Shown piece after piece: positions 33,047 to 44,929 of a stretch of 64,000 nt of DNA. The notes under the pieces were generated by a model, which did not search any database, had not been told where the DNA came from, and saw nothing but the letters and a program-made list of their open reading frames with translations. The translations under genes and the position numbers were made by a program. The DNA is from Heliocidaris tuberculata (taxonomy: Eukaryota; Echinodermata; Echinoidea; Camarodonta; Echinometridae). The DNA is taken from assembly GCA_025618425.1 (NCBI GenBank), contig CM046832.1, positions 26,626,974 through 26,690,973 of the forward strand, given 5' to 3'. Each line of letters opens with the position of its first letter. Within the stretch, counting starts at the first letter, position 1.

Positions 33047-34799
33047 AGGCAGTTTCACCATTCCAAAACCCAAATTTTATCGCATGGATTTTACGCTCTC
33101 TTAAAATGCAGATAGAAGCAGTGTTTCTTCTATTAGTGGTGCCCAAAGGAAGTGGGTCAAACTTTGCCCCCTAACTGAATACCATATTTTTACAGCTTTC
33201 TATAGTGCAGCTGTAAACATGGTAAAATGCAATTTTTCAACAAACAATAATCTGATTTTGTTTGTTTGTTTGTTTTTTGGGTTTTTTTTTTCAGTAATCC
33301 AGTTTGTCCCCTAAATGGGCCCCTCGCAAGACAAAAAGAGAGCAAGTTGGAAGAAATGATTTGGATGTTTGATTGGCTTTCTTTTACTCTAGAATGCAAG
33401 GTTTCAACATTCCAAAATAAAAAAAAAATGGCTCGGTCTCGCACTGTACAGGAACCTAGTCTTACATGAATTTGTGTTAGCCCGAGGCTTTCCTCTATGA
33501 AGGGATAGGGCCATATGGGCAAACTCTTTCCCTCGCAAGACAACAAAGTATACTGCATGATGATAATTTTGCAGTATCATGATGGATTAGCACTCCAAAG
33601 CTTTAAAGTTTAGTTTCTAGCTGTAGAAAATTTAAAAAGCTATGTCCAAATTATCATTTTGAAGTATGCTGTGGTTTACGTACTCTAGATTGATAAATTT
33701 CAATAGTAACTTACAAAGATGATTTATTTCTCACTTCCTCATACACTGTAGGAGTTATATCTATAAAGGCTAGCCCATATGCTATATAGGCTTACGAGGT
33801 GCGGAGAATGGCCCCCCTGGGAATTTTTAAAGTTCCGATCATATTAGTGTAACCAACACCTCATATTTAGGCACCGGGGTGCCTGAATAAGTAATTTCTG
33901 TACATTTTCACTACAAAAAGTATCAAAAAATTGAAATTTGATATTCGGAGAAAAGGTATCAGCTCCCTCGGGAAATGCCTATGCTCAATCCTATGTAAGT
34001 CATAATTTTAAAGTAGACTGTGACTAGCCTTGGTGTTTGAAGGTACTCATGAATGCAAAATTCCTATATCACGGGACCAATTTTCTTTCTGCCGCTACTC
34101 TCTTTTGCCTATTAGTAAACTTATTTTAAAGTCATATGATACTGCAGAAACTCTGTGTCATTATAAATGTTCTGTCTGATTAAAACAATCATTGTTAATA
34201 TGCTGTATAATTTACTTATGTTTTCGAAACCTGCTCAAAAAAGCTATGTTTCAATACTATATACAAAATCCAATATCTCCTATTACCTTGTGGATACTTC
34301 CTTTATAACCCTCCCATAGCAATGCTCAGTCTCTAGCCTCTCGTGCCACTCTATTCCCGTATCAGGTCTAAGGAGGGATGATGCAAGACAATGGAAGATG
34401 CTTCATTGGATTTTTAGATGATTATTTCAAAACCTCGAGCTTTTGAAATACCAAGAAATATCTATCAAAAAGAGGGAAATATGCTGGTTCGATCGGGGGG
34501 GGGGGGGGGGTAGGGCTGTATGCAGGTACCGTATTTTTGAGGGAGAAGGGTCCCTTATTCGTTGAGGTGGGGGCACTGATTTCTACGGAAAAAATCGTAG
34601 AGATCAGTGGGTGGGGGCTCCAAGACAGAGTGTATGACCCCCAAGCTGGAACACTTCCGTCTCGCCTGACCATAACATAGATCGCCGCCCCCTTTCCTGG
34701 TGCCAGTGATACAGTTTCCAATATGAACCGAATGTCGAGACTAATTAGTAAGTACGTTCCAAAATTTACTGTAAAATATGTATTTAAAGGTAAATTAAC
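33047..34799. other. Intergenic; no gene seen
   Basis: Begins with the resumed host duplication (GCAGTTTCACCATTCC, ATCGCATGGATTTTACGCTC). Then AT-rich sequence with a T run near 33280 and a G run at 34495-34511. No coding character. Confidence 0.5.
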
Positions 34800-35040
34800 C
34801 CTTCTTGTAAACTTGGATTGAGTAGGAGTAGACAAATCGGAAAAGTAAAATATAGAAAATTTGAGAAAATCGGACAAGGAAAAAGAAAGTTGTGGATGTT
34901 TGAAAGTTGAGATCACTCATGATTTATGTGGGATCCCCGATTGGCAATGCGGTCAAGTGTGTAATGTCATATGGAACAGAGGAGCACTATCCCATTCGGG
35001 GTGTGCAAAAATAAAATGATAAAAAATACCCCTTTTCACT
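34800..35040. repeat. Solitary arm of the TTAA foldback family
   Basis: Contains AAAATCGGACAAGGAAAAAG, AGTTGTGGATGTTTGAAAGT and a GATTGGCAATG block in the same order as in 22272-23085, without a recognisable mirror arm. A truncated copy. Confidence 0.55.
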
Positions 35041-35047
35041 TAAAACA

Positions 35048-35185
35048 GGGGAACGTTTCATCAAGCGTTTTGTCAGTGAATTTTACCGACAACTGTTATA
35101 AGCTACTGAAATCCTTGCATCTAATTGGCTGAGAGCAAATTTGTCAGTAAAAATCACTGACAAGACCCTTGATGAAACGCTCCCC
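35048..35185. mobile_element. 138-bp foldback MITE
   Basis: GGGGAACGTTTCATCAAGCG and the rest of a 45-nt left arm (containing GTCAGTGAATTTTACCGACA) are mirrored at the right by TGTCAGTAAAAATCACTGAC and GATGAAACGCTCCCC. No coding potential. Confidence 0.85.
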
Positions 35186-35271
35186 AGAACAGACCATTTT
35201 GTCCATGATTTGGTAACTTTGTAGAGGCTTGATAAAATCTGAGCTGCCTGGCCTTACATGCTATCAGTCAT

Positions 35272-35400
35272 AGGCGGATCCGGAGGGGGGGTCGCGGGGG
35301 TCCGGACCCCCCCTTTTTGGCGCCGGTTTTTTTTTTTTTTTAAACTTGGCGCCGTCTTTCTTGGCGTTTTTTTTGTTTTTGTTTCCCCCCCCCCCCAGAA
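35272..35400. repeat. GGCGGATCC-type repeat with G/C, T and C runs
   Basis: AGGCGGATCCGGAGGGGGGG is followed by GGGTCCGGACCCCCCC, TTGGCGCCG and long T and C runs. The reverse complement of a similar end, ACCTGGATCCGCCCTTG, lies at about 42540-42556. A homopolymer-rich dispersed repeat of unknown class. Confidence 0.5.
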
Positions 35401-35904
35401 ATTCTGCCGACCTGATCATGCAAGATACTGCGTAGGCCCTATTCATTACCCATTGTTTCATTCTCCGTCGCAAAGTAGGCCTAAGTACTGTACTGCCATG
35501 CCAGATCAGATATGCGGCGCGGCACGCATAGGTTTATGCATGCGACTTTTGATCGTACGTACGCTGTCTTGCAACTATGCTTGCAACCCTCGAGGAAGCA
35601 GGCTGCACGCGGCATCATTCAACTTCAAGTCACTCATTCGAGGGCCCTTTAATACTGTCTGGATCCCAAAAGCCTTTAGGGCTTATCTTTGTTTGTTGTC
35701 AATTGAGGTCTCCTGTGAATCTCACAAACTCGCCCGTTTTTGACCCTGAACTCATGTGAATCTGATAGAAAGCAGTCATTATGTTTCACCATATAGGACT
35801 AAGGCTCATTACCTCTCCCAAGTGAGTTTGTTTTTGGTTTGTCTGACTGTTAGCATCAAACTTTACAGGATAGTACTTTGATTTTATAGGGATTGATCCT
35901 GTGC

Positions 35905-36409
35905 TTAAAGGGAAAGTTCACCCCGAAGATTACTTGAGTTTAAGAAATGCAGAAAAAATAAAGAAAAATATTGGCGAAATTTTGGACAAAATCCGTTAAA
36001 GAATAACGGAGTTATGGACTTTTGAAGTTTTGATTTTGTGACGTCACATGCGAGCAGCTCCTCCATTATGTAATGTGATATATATTCCATAAAATACAGT
36101 TTTCTCAGAAAATTTAGAATATTTTCGTCTGTGCATTTGATATATTGTCAGAAATGTTATTCAATACTAGATTCTGAAAAGGAACAATATTAATTTATCG
36201 TGGAACGTAAAAAAAATGCGAATATATGGAATATTTATTACATGACCAATGGGCAGCTGCTCGCATGTGACGTCACGAATCAAAAACTTTAAATACTCAT
36301 AACTCTTTTATTATTTGACCGATTTTCATCAAACCTTCGCCAATATTTTTCTGCATTTTTTCTGCATTTTTTAAACTCAAGTAATCTTCAGGGTGAACTT
36401 TCCCTTTAA
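35905..36409. mobile_element. 505-bp TTAA-flanked foldback MITE
   Basis: TTAAAGGGAAAGTTCACCC at the left is mirrored by GGGTGAACTTTCCCTTTAA at the right. The long arms both include AATATT, CGAT/AATCGG-type and GTGACGTCACATGCGAGCAG blocks. TTAA at both ends indicates the target site. Each arm carries a TGACGTCA palindrome, a CRE-like site. No coding frame. Confidence 0.88.
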
Positions 36410-36410
36410 G

Positions 36411-36535
36411 GGTGTAGCTGTCCTACCAAAACTCAGGCGAAAGCATGAAGTCAATAAAACCTGAGTGAGCGAAGGGAACGAGGGTATTGTTGACTGCATG
36501 CTTTCGACGCGAGTCTTGGTAGGACAGCTGCACCT
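36411..36535. repeat. 125-bp inverted repeat adjoining the TTAA MITE
   Basis: GGTGTAGCTGTCCTACCAAA is mirrored by TTGGTAGGACAGCTGCACC, with a second pair GCGAAAGCATG / CATGCTTTCG. It starts one base after the preceding MITE, so two foldbacks lie back to back. Confidence 0.8.
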
Positions 36536-36740
36536 CAAAACAAAGGGTTAATCACTATCATAACATTGACCAATTGGATTATGTGTTGATAAAGCAGAGG
36601 GTGGACTCGTGGAACAGCCATTTCTTCGACACTGTCGAAAACCCTCCTGACAGGATTTTCAACAGTGTAAAAAACCCTCCTGGCAAGTTGCCAAATGTCG
36701 AATGCCCCTTTTCAGGCCCTATGGTAGATAATCAAAACCA

Positions 36741-36757
36741 AACTTTTTATTTGGTCT
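36741..36757 (+). repeat. 17-bp target-site duplication, left copy
   Basis: AACTTTTTATTTGGTCT, identical to 39781-39797. It marks the 5' border of the retrotransposon insertion. Confidence 0.9.
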
Positions 36758-39700
36758 CATCCTGTCAAAATCAAGAAAATGCTGAAGAAAAATCATTGGA
36801 TCTTTTTAAAGACATAAATGCGTTAGAAACACAATTGAATGAGATTTTGGATAATGAAACAGCAGGGTCGATAGTTCGCTCTCGAATTAAATGGGCCGAA
36901 CATGGAGAAAAGAGTAGTAAGTACTTTTGCAATTTGGAGAAAAGGAATAGTGAGAAAAGAAATATCCATCAGATTAAAACAGATAACGGACAAACTATAT
37001 CAGACCCTGCTACAATTTTAAATGAAATCAACTCCTATTTTGCTTCATTATACACATCCAATTTCTCTAGTGATGATGGGGATGCTGCTTCACTTTTTAT
37101 GTCTGGTCTAGATATTCCAGAGTTATCCCAGAACCATAGAGATTGTTTGAATAATCCCATTTCTAAAGCTGAGTTATGGTCTACTCTGAAAAGTATGGCA
37201 ACAAACAAATCCCCAGGCTTAGACGGACTACCTGTGGAGTTCTATATTTTGTTTTTTAATGATATTGCCGATATGCTAATTAAGTCGTATCAATATTCAC
37301 TTGTTTCTGGTTCTTTATCTCAGTCACAAAAACTTGGTGTAATTACATTGCTGCCAAAAGAAGGAAAAGATCCTTTATATGTCAAGAATTATCGCCCAAT
37401 ATCTTTGTTGAATACTGATTATAAGCTGATAGCAAAAGTCATGAGTAATCGGTTAAAAAAGGTTATTAATCTTTTAATTCACCCTGACCAACAGGGATTT
37501 CTCAAGGGGCGTAATATAAGTGCTAATGTTCGTACTATTATTGATTTAATTGAATATGCAGACTTTGCAAATATCCCAGGTTCAATAGTGTTACTAGATT
37601 TTGAAAAGGCTTTCGATCGAGTTGAACATGGTTTTTTATTTAAAGCTTTGGAATTCTTCAATCTTGGAGAAAGATTCATTGAGTGGATAAAAGTGTTTTA
37701 TAAAGATCGATCAAGCTATGTTATTAATAATTGCTATTTGACAAGTTCTTTTGCAATTTCAAGAGGAATTTTTTCAGGGCTGCCCCATTTCCCCTTATTT
37801 GTTTGTTTTAGCTATTGAAGTATTAGCCATTGCAATAAGGGACCATCCAGATATAGGGGGTATTAAGATAGGTGATACAGAGAAAAGGATAAGTTTGTTT
37901 GCTGATGACACTGTTTGTTTTTTAGATAACAAGCTGGAGTCTTTCATCAATTTGTTTGAAATGATGCATTATTTTTCTAGCTTTTCGGGGTGTAAACTTA
38001 ATTTGTCCAAATCAGAAGCCATTCATATTGGAAGCCTAAAGAATTGTGGCTTAACCCCCTTTGAAGACGAGGGTTTAACGTGGAGATCAAAAACATTTAA
38101 GGCCTTGGGGGTCACATTTTCATTGCAAATTTCCTCGCTATATGAATTAAATTTCCCTCAGAGGCTAAGAAAGATTGAACAAATTATTAGTTGTTGGAAA
38201 ATACGGTACTTGTCTTTACTAGGTAAAATAGCTGTTATAAAGTCATTGCTATTACCACAGCTTGGATACTTATTTTCAGTGTTATGTATTGAAATTCCAA
38301 AAGCATTTTTTAAGAAGTTAAATTCACTGTTATATAAATTTTTATGGAACAATGGTAATGATAGAGTAAAACGTACTTTGTTGTGTAATGACTATGAAGA
38401 AGGGGGACTTAAGATGTTAGACCCATGTGTTTATGCTGAGGCCCAAAAAATGGTCTGGGTGAAACATTTTTTTGATCCTGATTATGTCAATTCTTGGAAA
38501 GTTATTGAAGTAGAAATGCTACGCATGTTTCATGTTGATCACCTAGTTTTATGGAAAACCGAAGCCCCCCAATGTGTTTTGAAAAAGATTAAGAATTGTC
38601 AGGTGATTGAAACTATAAAAACTTGGTATAAATATAGACAGGTGATAATTAAGGAGTGGAATCTGAATAGATATCATTTGCAAGATTTCATCTGGTGGAA
38701 CAAGAATGTAAGTTTAAGGCATAAACCCTACTATTATTACCCGTCGTGGTATGAAAGAGGCATATATTTTATTTCACAGTTGAGTAGAGGAAACTCGTAT
38801 GTAATAAAATCATTTGAAGATTTGGTGCTGGAGTTTGATATATCTATAAATGATCAAAGGAAATATGATTCCTTGATGAATGGAATTTATTTAGATTGGT
38901 TTGTGCAACCGCAGGAAGTTGAAGAAGATATTTTTGAAAAAATTCAGGCTGTTCTGGTCAAAAAGCTGAAGGTCCCTAAATATACTTATCAGTTACTACG
39001 GAACAATGATTGCACCTCCTGTGTAAAAGCTGAAAAAAAATGGAGTGAATGGCTTGATCTTGAGGATAATAGTGTTGAATGGTCAAAAATACACAAGCAT
39101 AATTTTAGATGCACCATTGAAACTCAGCTGAAGTCTTTTTACTTTAAGATATTCCATAATGTTTTTGCTTTGAATTCATTCTTGTTCAAGATAGATAGAA
39201 CTGACTCGCCATTGTGCACATTTTGTAAAAAAAATCCAGAGACATTGAAACACTTGTTCTGTGATTGTGAGAAGGTTAAACATCTTTGGAAAAGCGTTAC
39301 TGATGCCATTGATAAATGTACAGGTCAGTTTACTGTTTACTCAGATTTTAATTATGTATTTGGAGTTGATACAGGCAGTTGCCACGATACATGTATCAAT
39401 TTTATATTCTTATGCTTTAAATTCTATGTCATTCGATGCAAGTTTCAAAAGTCTGAGTTAAATTTTGAAGCTTTTATGGCTTTATTGAAAGTAAAAAAGA
39501 ATATTGAGTATAAAATTGCACAAAAGAATGATAAGTTATGCTTACATTTCAAAAAATGGTCTTTTGATCTGAAATTCTAATAGAAACCCTTTGAATAACC
39601 TCTGTTTTCACTTTATGTAAATAGACATGTTAAGATACCCTTTTTATTTATGATGCATGTTATTGGACTTAACTCATTGTATATATATATACATGTATAT

Positions 39701-39780
39701 ATGTTTATATTTGTTTGTTATTTTTGTGTTTTATGTTTCTGTTTTTGGTTTTCAATAAAAACATAAATACAAAAAAAAAC
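36758..39780 (+). mobile_element. 5'-truncated non-LTR retrotransposon (L1/Tx1-like)
   Basis: Inserted between perfect 17-bp duplications. It ends in AATAAAAACATAAATACAAAA and a short A tail, the signature of target-primed reverse transcription. The endonuclease and everything upstream are missing. A reading frame beginning at 36574 starts in host DNA and enters the element by chance. One frame break separates the two halves of the reverse transcriptase. Perfect duplications and a single lesion indicate a recent insertion. Confidence 0.92.
36760..39580 (+). pseudogene. Reverse transcriptase of the non-LTR element, one frameshift
   Basis: The protein copied element RNA into DNA at a nicked target. 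First part (to about 37775): linker helices, then RT motifs KSPGLDGLPVEFY, KNYRPISLLNTDYKLIAK, QGFLKGRN and DFEKAFDRVEH with a catalytic Asp. Second part (from about 37751): QGCPISPYLF, FADDT at about 37898 with the other two catalytic Asp residues, LNLSKSEAIHIG, thumb and connection, then a CTFC...HLFCDC cysteine-rich motif near the C-terminus and a stop at 39578-39580. The shift is in the T run near 37770 and looks like one extra base. Motif wording is typical of the L1/Tx1 branch; the clade call is from family knowledge. Non-functional here because the endonuclease is absent. Confidence 0.9.
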
Positions 39781-39797
39781 AACTTTTTATTTGGTCT
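39781..39797 (+). repeat. 17-bp target-site duplication, right copy
   Basis: Identical to 36741-36757 and directly follows the A-rich tail of the retrotransposon. Confidence 0.9.
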
Positions 39798-39916
39798 ATT
39801 GCAGCAAAAACTCGCACATCATATTATTATATCATAGGAATAAGTGATTATTTTGGACAATCTTTGTCAATCTTGTTCAAGGTCAAGGTCATCACCAACA
39901 AAGTATGATTTTGACA

Positions 39917-41303
39917 TAGGGTAGGTGTAGGGAATACAAGACCGTAATACAGGACCATCAGAAGAAAACTGTCCTGTCTGCCCTGGCTTTGGAATGAAAT
40001 ATTGCTCTAGCGCCATATAGGTACACTGTTACCATTTCTGCTTACTTTGTCAGTAAACTTTTCATCAACAAGTCCATATTCACCAATCTCCTAAGATAAG
40101 AGTTTGTCGTGCTCAAAATTTCGGTAGATATAAATACTGTTTTTTCAAGGAACGTAGTGGTGTGTTAAACTTATAAAGAGGTGTGCTATAAAAATGGTAT
40201 TAATAACATTATTATGAAGTTGGTGAACTATTGTACTGGTCAATTGACCATTGTGCACAGTGTAGAGTGCGTAGAGTGAACCTCAATGAGGACATCCAAT
40301 CAATTTGTGTAGGTAATACAAGACCACCAATATGGCGACTAATGTTATGCATAATTAATGTGTGCCCTGTGTATTGATAATTTGTGTAAGCTTGCTGCTA
40401 GGGTTTTTTTATGTTGATGAAACTGAAAGAAAATATCAAATAATATTCAGAATATTGGCGATAAAGAAATATCCAGGCAATTAAGCAATATTTGTTGGTA
40501 CACGCTGAATTTAGATCTGAAATTTTAAAAGCCTTAAGGTCATGAAATGGAAATTTTTGACTCATCATGAAATTACATGCATCCTGTTATTTCATCTAAT
40601 CAAATTAAACATTAAACAACAGTAAATTTCAACAAATTCAAACCTGCATGAAGAAAATTTTCACCTTTTTGCACTGCATTATGAGATTACTAGAGTTTGG
40701 TTGGATGTGTTAGGTTGTTTTAACGTCATTTTACATCTTTCTTTTTAAGACGTATTTCAATGTCATTTTACAACTCTCTGTAATCTTTAAAATTATCATT
40801 GTCAATTGTTCAGTATTGATGTACTTAAAATCATCAACAACAAAATGTAAAGTTGCCGGAGGCAAAAGTAACGGCACATTGAACATGTTGAATGCCGTTT
40901 AAATGGTAATTAAATTTATCCGATGATAAATGCTATAAAATTTTTGGTTAAAATTGCAACAGATTTTGATGAAACCAAAACATACTCTCCAAAAAACAAT
41001 TCTTTATTGGTATTTACATTTCCAACGAAATATCATTTTCCTCAACAAATATTTGAGATTTCGGTTGAAAATGTAGCGGTCTCGTATTACTTTCATGGGT
41101 AGGAAATAATGGACCATTTACCTATGACGTCATTAAGGAGATTATTTCATTAGGTAAACAAATTTTTGTCATTATTTCGGTACCCTGAGAAATAAAAAGA
41201 GTTGCTGAAAGCATTGGTAACCTTACTAGTGTGTGTCTGTGTTCATGTTTATGCAAATTATGCAAACGTGCTTAAGGGTCTGGTATTCCCTACACCTACC
41301 CTA
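39917..41303. mobile_element. 1.4-kb TIR element with TA flanks
   Basis: TAGGGTAGGTGTAGGGAATA at the left is mirrored at the right (TATTCCCTACACCTACCCTA) with one mismatch over 29 bp. An internal partial terminus, GTGTAGGTAATACAAGACC, lies at about 40308. No transposase frame survives. TA at both ends suggests a TA-target superfamily. It starts 120 bp after the LINE insertion. Confidence 0.8.
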
Positions 41304-42365
41304 TGGTTGTACATCGCAAGAAGTGAACTTCATGTGTCCATATAAAGGTTAAAGTTGTGAAGGTCAAGACTTAAAGTCACACAAAAGGTCAAAGGTCTGT
41401 CAGAGTCAACAAAAAGGTCAAAGTCACGAAATTCAAAGGTAATGACAGGTGCTCGGGGGGGGGGGGGAGGAGGTTTGTTTTCTCCGAGGACTTTTGATAT
41501 ATTTTTTCTTGTTGTTGATTGGGAACGCTTGAATCTGATACATTGCACCATGACTAGTTTTGTGATACAAAACTTATTTATTTTGCCTAATGAGTAGATG
41601 CTGTGGTTGATTGTTAAATCCTGTGAATTTTCAGCAAAACTGGTATTGGTACTGTTGTTGATCGGCCATGATTGTGAACTCCTGAATCTAAGGAACTTTC
41701 CCTTTTTTGTGTTCTTTTGTGATTTGTGATTTATAACTCGTGATGATGTAAACACTTGCGAATTGTTATCTCAGGGATGGGAGGAGATAATATAGATGAT
41801 ATTTAGTGAATAATTCTTCATTGCTGTAAAATGTGTACATGTATCACTAAAATTTACTAAGTGTGTTTGTACAGCATGCGCACACCCAATTCCTAGGTTA
41901 TCAACATAGTACTTCAACATTGAAGAACCAATCTCAAGTAATAAATCTCCAGATTTTATTCTTATTTGTCTCACTGGACTGTTTGTGTTGATGCCACATG
42001 CCATCTGAGGTCCTGCACAGCAATGCAGACTGGAAAATCTGGGAAAACTTTAAAAAAAAAAATATATACATATATTAATACAGTCCAATGGCGCAAAAAA
42101 CATTAACCCCCCTCCCAGTTCTGATGTACGGGGGGGGGGGGGGGGGTGGCCTGTACAAATATACCCGCACTTTTTGATAAAAGATGGTAATTTGCAATCA
42201 TTATACATGTATTTTCCATCTCAAATAAACAATAATTCCATGTAATATTAATAGATTAAATGTAATTTCAGTACAAACAAAGACATTTTCAGGCTCGTAT
42301 TATCAAATTTTTGTGGCGCGTTCCGCGCGCCCAACTATATTTCAACATTAAAATAGTCAAACAGG

Positions 42366-42405
<40 letters not shown>

Positions 42406-43125
42406 TGAAATTACATTTAATCTATTAATATTACATGGAATTATATATATATATATATATAGGCGCTTAGAGCCTTCGGCGCTTGCGTTTGCCAGAATGA
42501 TAACTTCTCACCCTTTGGACCCCCCCCCCCTTTTTTTTAAACCTGGATCCGCCCTTGTATCAGTGTATGTAATATGGTGTAAAAATGAAGCCCAGGAAAA
42601 AAAAGCACTTCAAAATCATGTGCTTCACAAAAGTAAACATATGCAAGTGACCGGAAATGCCAGACTCATTTTCCCCATAGACTCAGTGTTAGACTAAAGC
42701 ATATGGCCATACGCTTTCGTAAATGGGAGTATTCAGTCATAGATATCTTAATAATAGCATTATATATTTGAAAACCTTTCTATGCCTGGCTATTTATTTA
42801 TCCTTCTGAACATCATTATACAAGACATATATCAAAATTTAACAATTTATTAGATCAAGCCTCCATAAAGTTACCGAATCCCTTTAAAGGGATACTTTGG
42901 TGGGCCTGCAAGGGCGATTTCCGATGAGAGAGGAAAATATACTCGGAGCTTCGTGTCACTTTCGATACAAGGACTTCCATCACACGTGCTAAAACATGTG
43001 ATTCATATTGGATCACCTCTGAGATAGTTCGGTGAAGACTGGCTTGTGTTTTTAATTTCGCGCAATGGGAAAGTAATCAAACATATGGAAAAGTAATTAC
43101 AGAGCCAGCTCTCTGGTAGGGGGTT
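41304..43125. other. Intergenic; repeats and a perfect inverted repeat
   Basis: Holds AAGGTCA-rich sequence (41340-41440) with an AGGTCAAAGGTCT word at 41386-41398, G runs at 41455-41467 and 42131-42146, the inverted repeat at 42233-42443, and an isolated TTTAAAGGGATACTTTGG terminus at about 42893. No gene recognised. Confidence 0.5.
42233..42443. repeat. Perfect 43-bp inverted repeat around a (TA)n tract
   Basis: 42233-42275 is the exact reverse complement of 42401-42443. The 125-bp spacer ends in a (TA)n microsatellite, and another (TA)n tract follows at 42443-42461. Confidence 0.9.
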
Positions 43126-44072
43126 TGATTTTGATTTGATTTATTTGTCAAGTTCAAATATACACATACAAAAAAAAAAAAAAAATTCATGAAAGCTTGA
43201 CAGGATGACCCATGAAAGCTCGAGAGCTTATTTACAATGGGGTCCTAAACAGAGCATTACAAGACAATTATGGAAATGTATGGCATTAGTTCTTATATAC
43301 AGATGAAACATATTTACAGAAAAGTATAACAGCAACAAAACTGAATGAAGAAGAAAAGAAAGAAAAAAAAAAAGTTAAACCCAAGAATAAAACAATACAT
43401 ATAAATAAGAACAAGGTATAGAGAAAAGAATATTGATCTGAAAATCTTAGCCATATCACACAAATGTGTAAATCATGTCACTTGTTTCTGTTCTCTTAGA
43501 CTCAAGTGATAGGAAATCTTTTAGAACTCTCTTAAAATGTGCGAAGTTTCCTATTGCTTTAATGTGATTAGGGAGGAAATTCCAGTGTTTGATTGCATTA
43601 TAATAGAAGCAGTTGCCAATACTGCCTACTCGTTCGGGCAATGTAAAGTTATATTGACTATTTCTTGTTTCGTAATTATGTAAATCAATAACAAGATTAA
43701 AGTTGTGGCCAATATAATGATTCGCCCTCGAGTGATATATTTTGTGCGCGTGATGTATAGTATGAGCTGTTTTGATCTTTGACTGACATCAAGTAGTCCA
43801 ACTGCAGATAACTCATTATAGCCAACGTGCGTTCTTGGGCCTAAACAAAGAATAAATCTAACCATTTTATTTTGAATGATTTTTAATTTCTTTTGTTCCG
43901 ACTTGCCTAAATTGGTATACCACGCGGCGTTAGCATAGTCGAATAAGCACTGAATGAGAGCAAAGCACAGTATACGTCTTGCATGTGAATTCATGCAAGG
44001 GTAGTTACGTAATCGTGGCGACAACGCGTCGCGGCAGGGCAGTGCAGAAGCGATGGCTAGACTAATCAACAA
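43126..44072 (-). mobile_element. CR1/L2-like non-LTR retrotransposon, decayed 3' end
   Basis: Minus-strand frames at 43626-44072 and 43456-43641 encode the C-terminal part of a LINE polyprotein. One reads CLFDYANAAWYTNL then KKLKIIQNKMVRFIL, the other NAIKHWNFLPNHIK then FKRVLKDFL; these are conserved post-RT words in CR1/L2/jockey-type elements. A frame break lies near 43745-43770. The element's 3' end reads ...AATAAATCAAATCAAAATCA (43126-43150, minus strand), the short tandem tail typical of this group instead of poly(A). The RT core and endonuclease are absent. Confidence 0.8.
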
Positions 44073-44625
44073 GAAGTACCGTGTTTTGTATTTGGAAATA
44101 TTTCAGCATTACACTAAACTTGTTTGGGTGAACGAGGTTACGACCAGTTACAAGACTATAAGGGCCTGGGACCGGTTAAACCCGAAGTATTCGCCTAGCT
44201 CCAGTTCGGTCAACTTCGTGCCGTCCGATCATTTATGGCATTAGTCCGACGGCCTCGCACAACGGGCGTGCTATGTGTACAAGTAAACGAGCCTTTTGCA
44301 AACTCCGCACGATTTCATTTCCCCGTGAGTTCTCATTACACTGGCCCTTTAACCTATTTTTGCATGTCCTCCCTTTAAGAATTGTGAAAAGGGATACTCT
44401 GAGTAGTTTATGTACAACACAAATGGGAGAATTCTCCTTGTATGGAGAAAAACAAAACAAAACTAAACGAAACAAAGAAAAAAAAACAAAAAACTAAACG
44501 AAACGTAACAAAAGCAACAACAACAACAACAAACAAACAAAATAACACAGAAACAAAATAGATCGATGAACAAATCAAATCCGGGGACATGTTTTTGTTT
44601 TTTGTTTTGTTTTTGTATTTGTCTT

Positions 44626-44673
<48 letters not shown>

Positions 44674-44929
44674 TTGCGGGTTAGGTTCAAAAGCTACCCA
44701 GCGCCAAGATTTATTTGATTAAAAAAAAAATAAAATTATAGCGATTTTATGTGACGCCTCACATCGATAGAGAGCGCTGGACCTCAAGCAGCGAACATGT
44801 TGTAGAGCACCTGTCTGTATTGCGCAGATCGATGTGCGCAGTATTATACTCGACTCGGCTAAATTCATTACACAATACAATTAGTAGTCATGTCTTACTT
44901 CGCGTATCGCAGAGTAGCAATGTAGTCTG
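44073..44929. other. Spacer and possible promoter region of the signal-peptide gene
   Basis: Purine-rich AAAC/ACAAC repeats (44450-44545) and a (GTT)n tract (44625-44672) face each other as imperfect complements. 44750-44930 is more GC-rich and may be promoter. No TATA box was identified with confidence. Confidence 0.4.

Noticed and set aside
36574..36757. Extension of the retrotransposon frame upstream of the target duplication
   Set aside because: It lies in host DNA outside the insertion border, so the open frame is accidental.
42300..42700. 128-codon frame with Ile-Tyr repeats
   Set aside because: Arises from (TA)n microsatellites and a C/T run.
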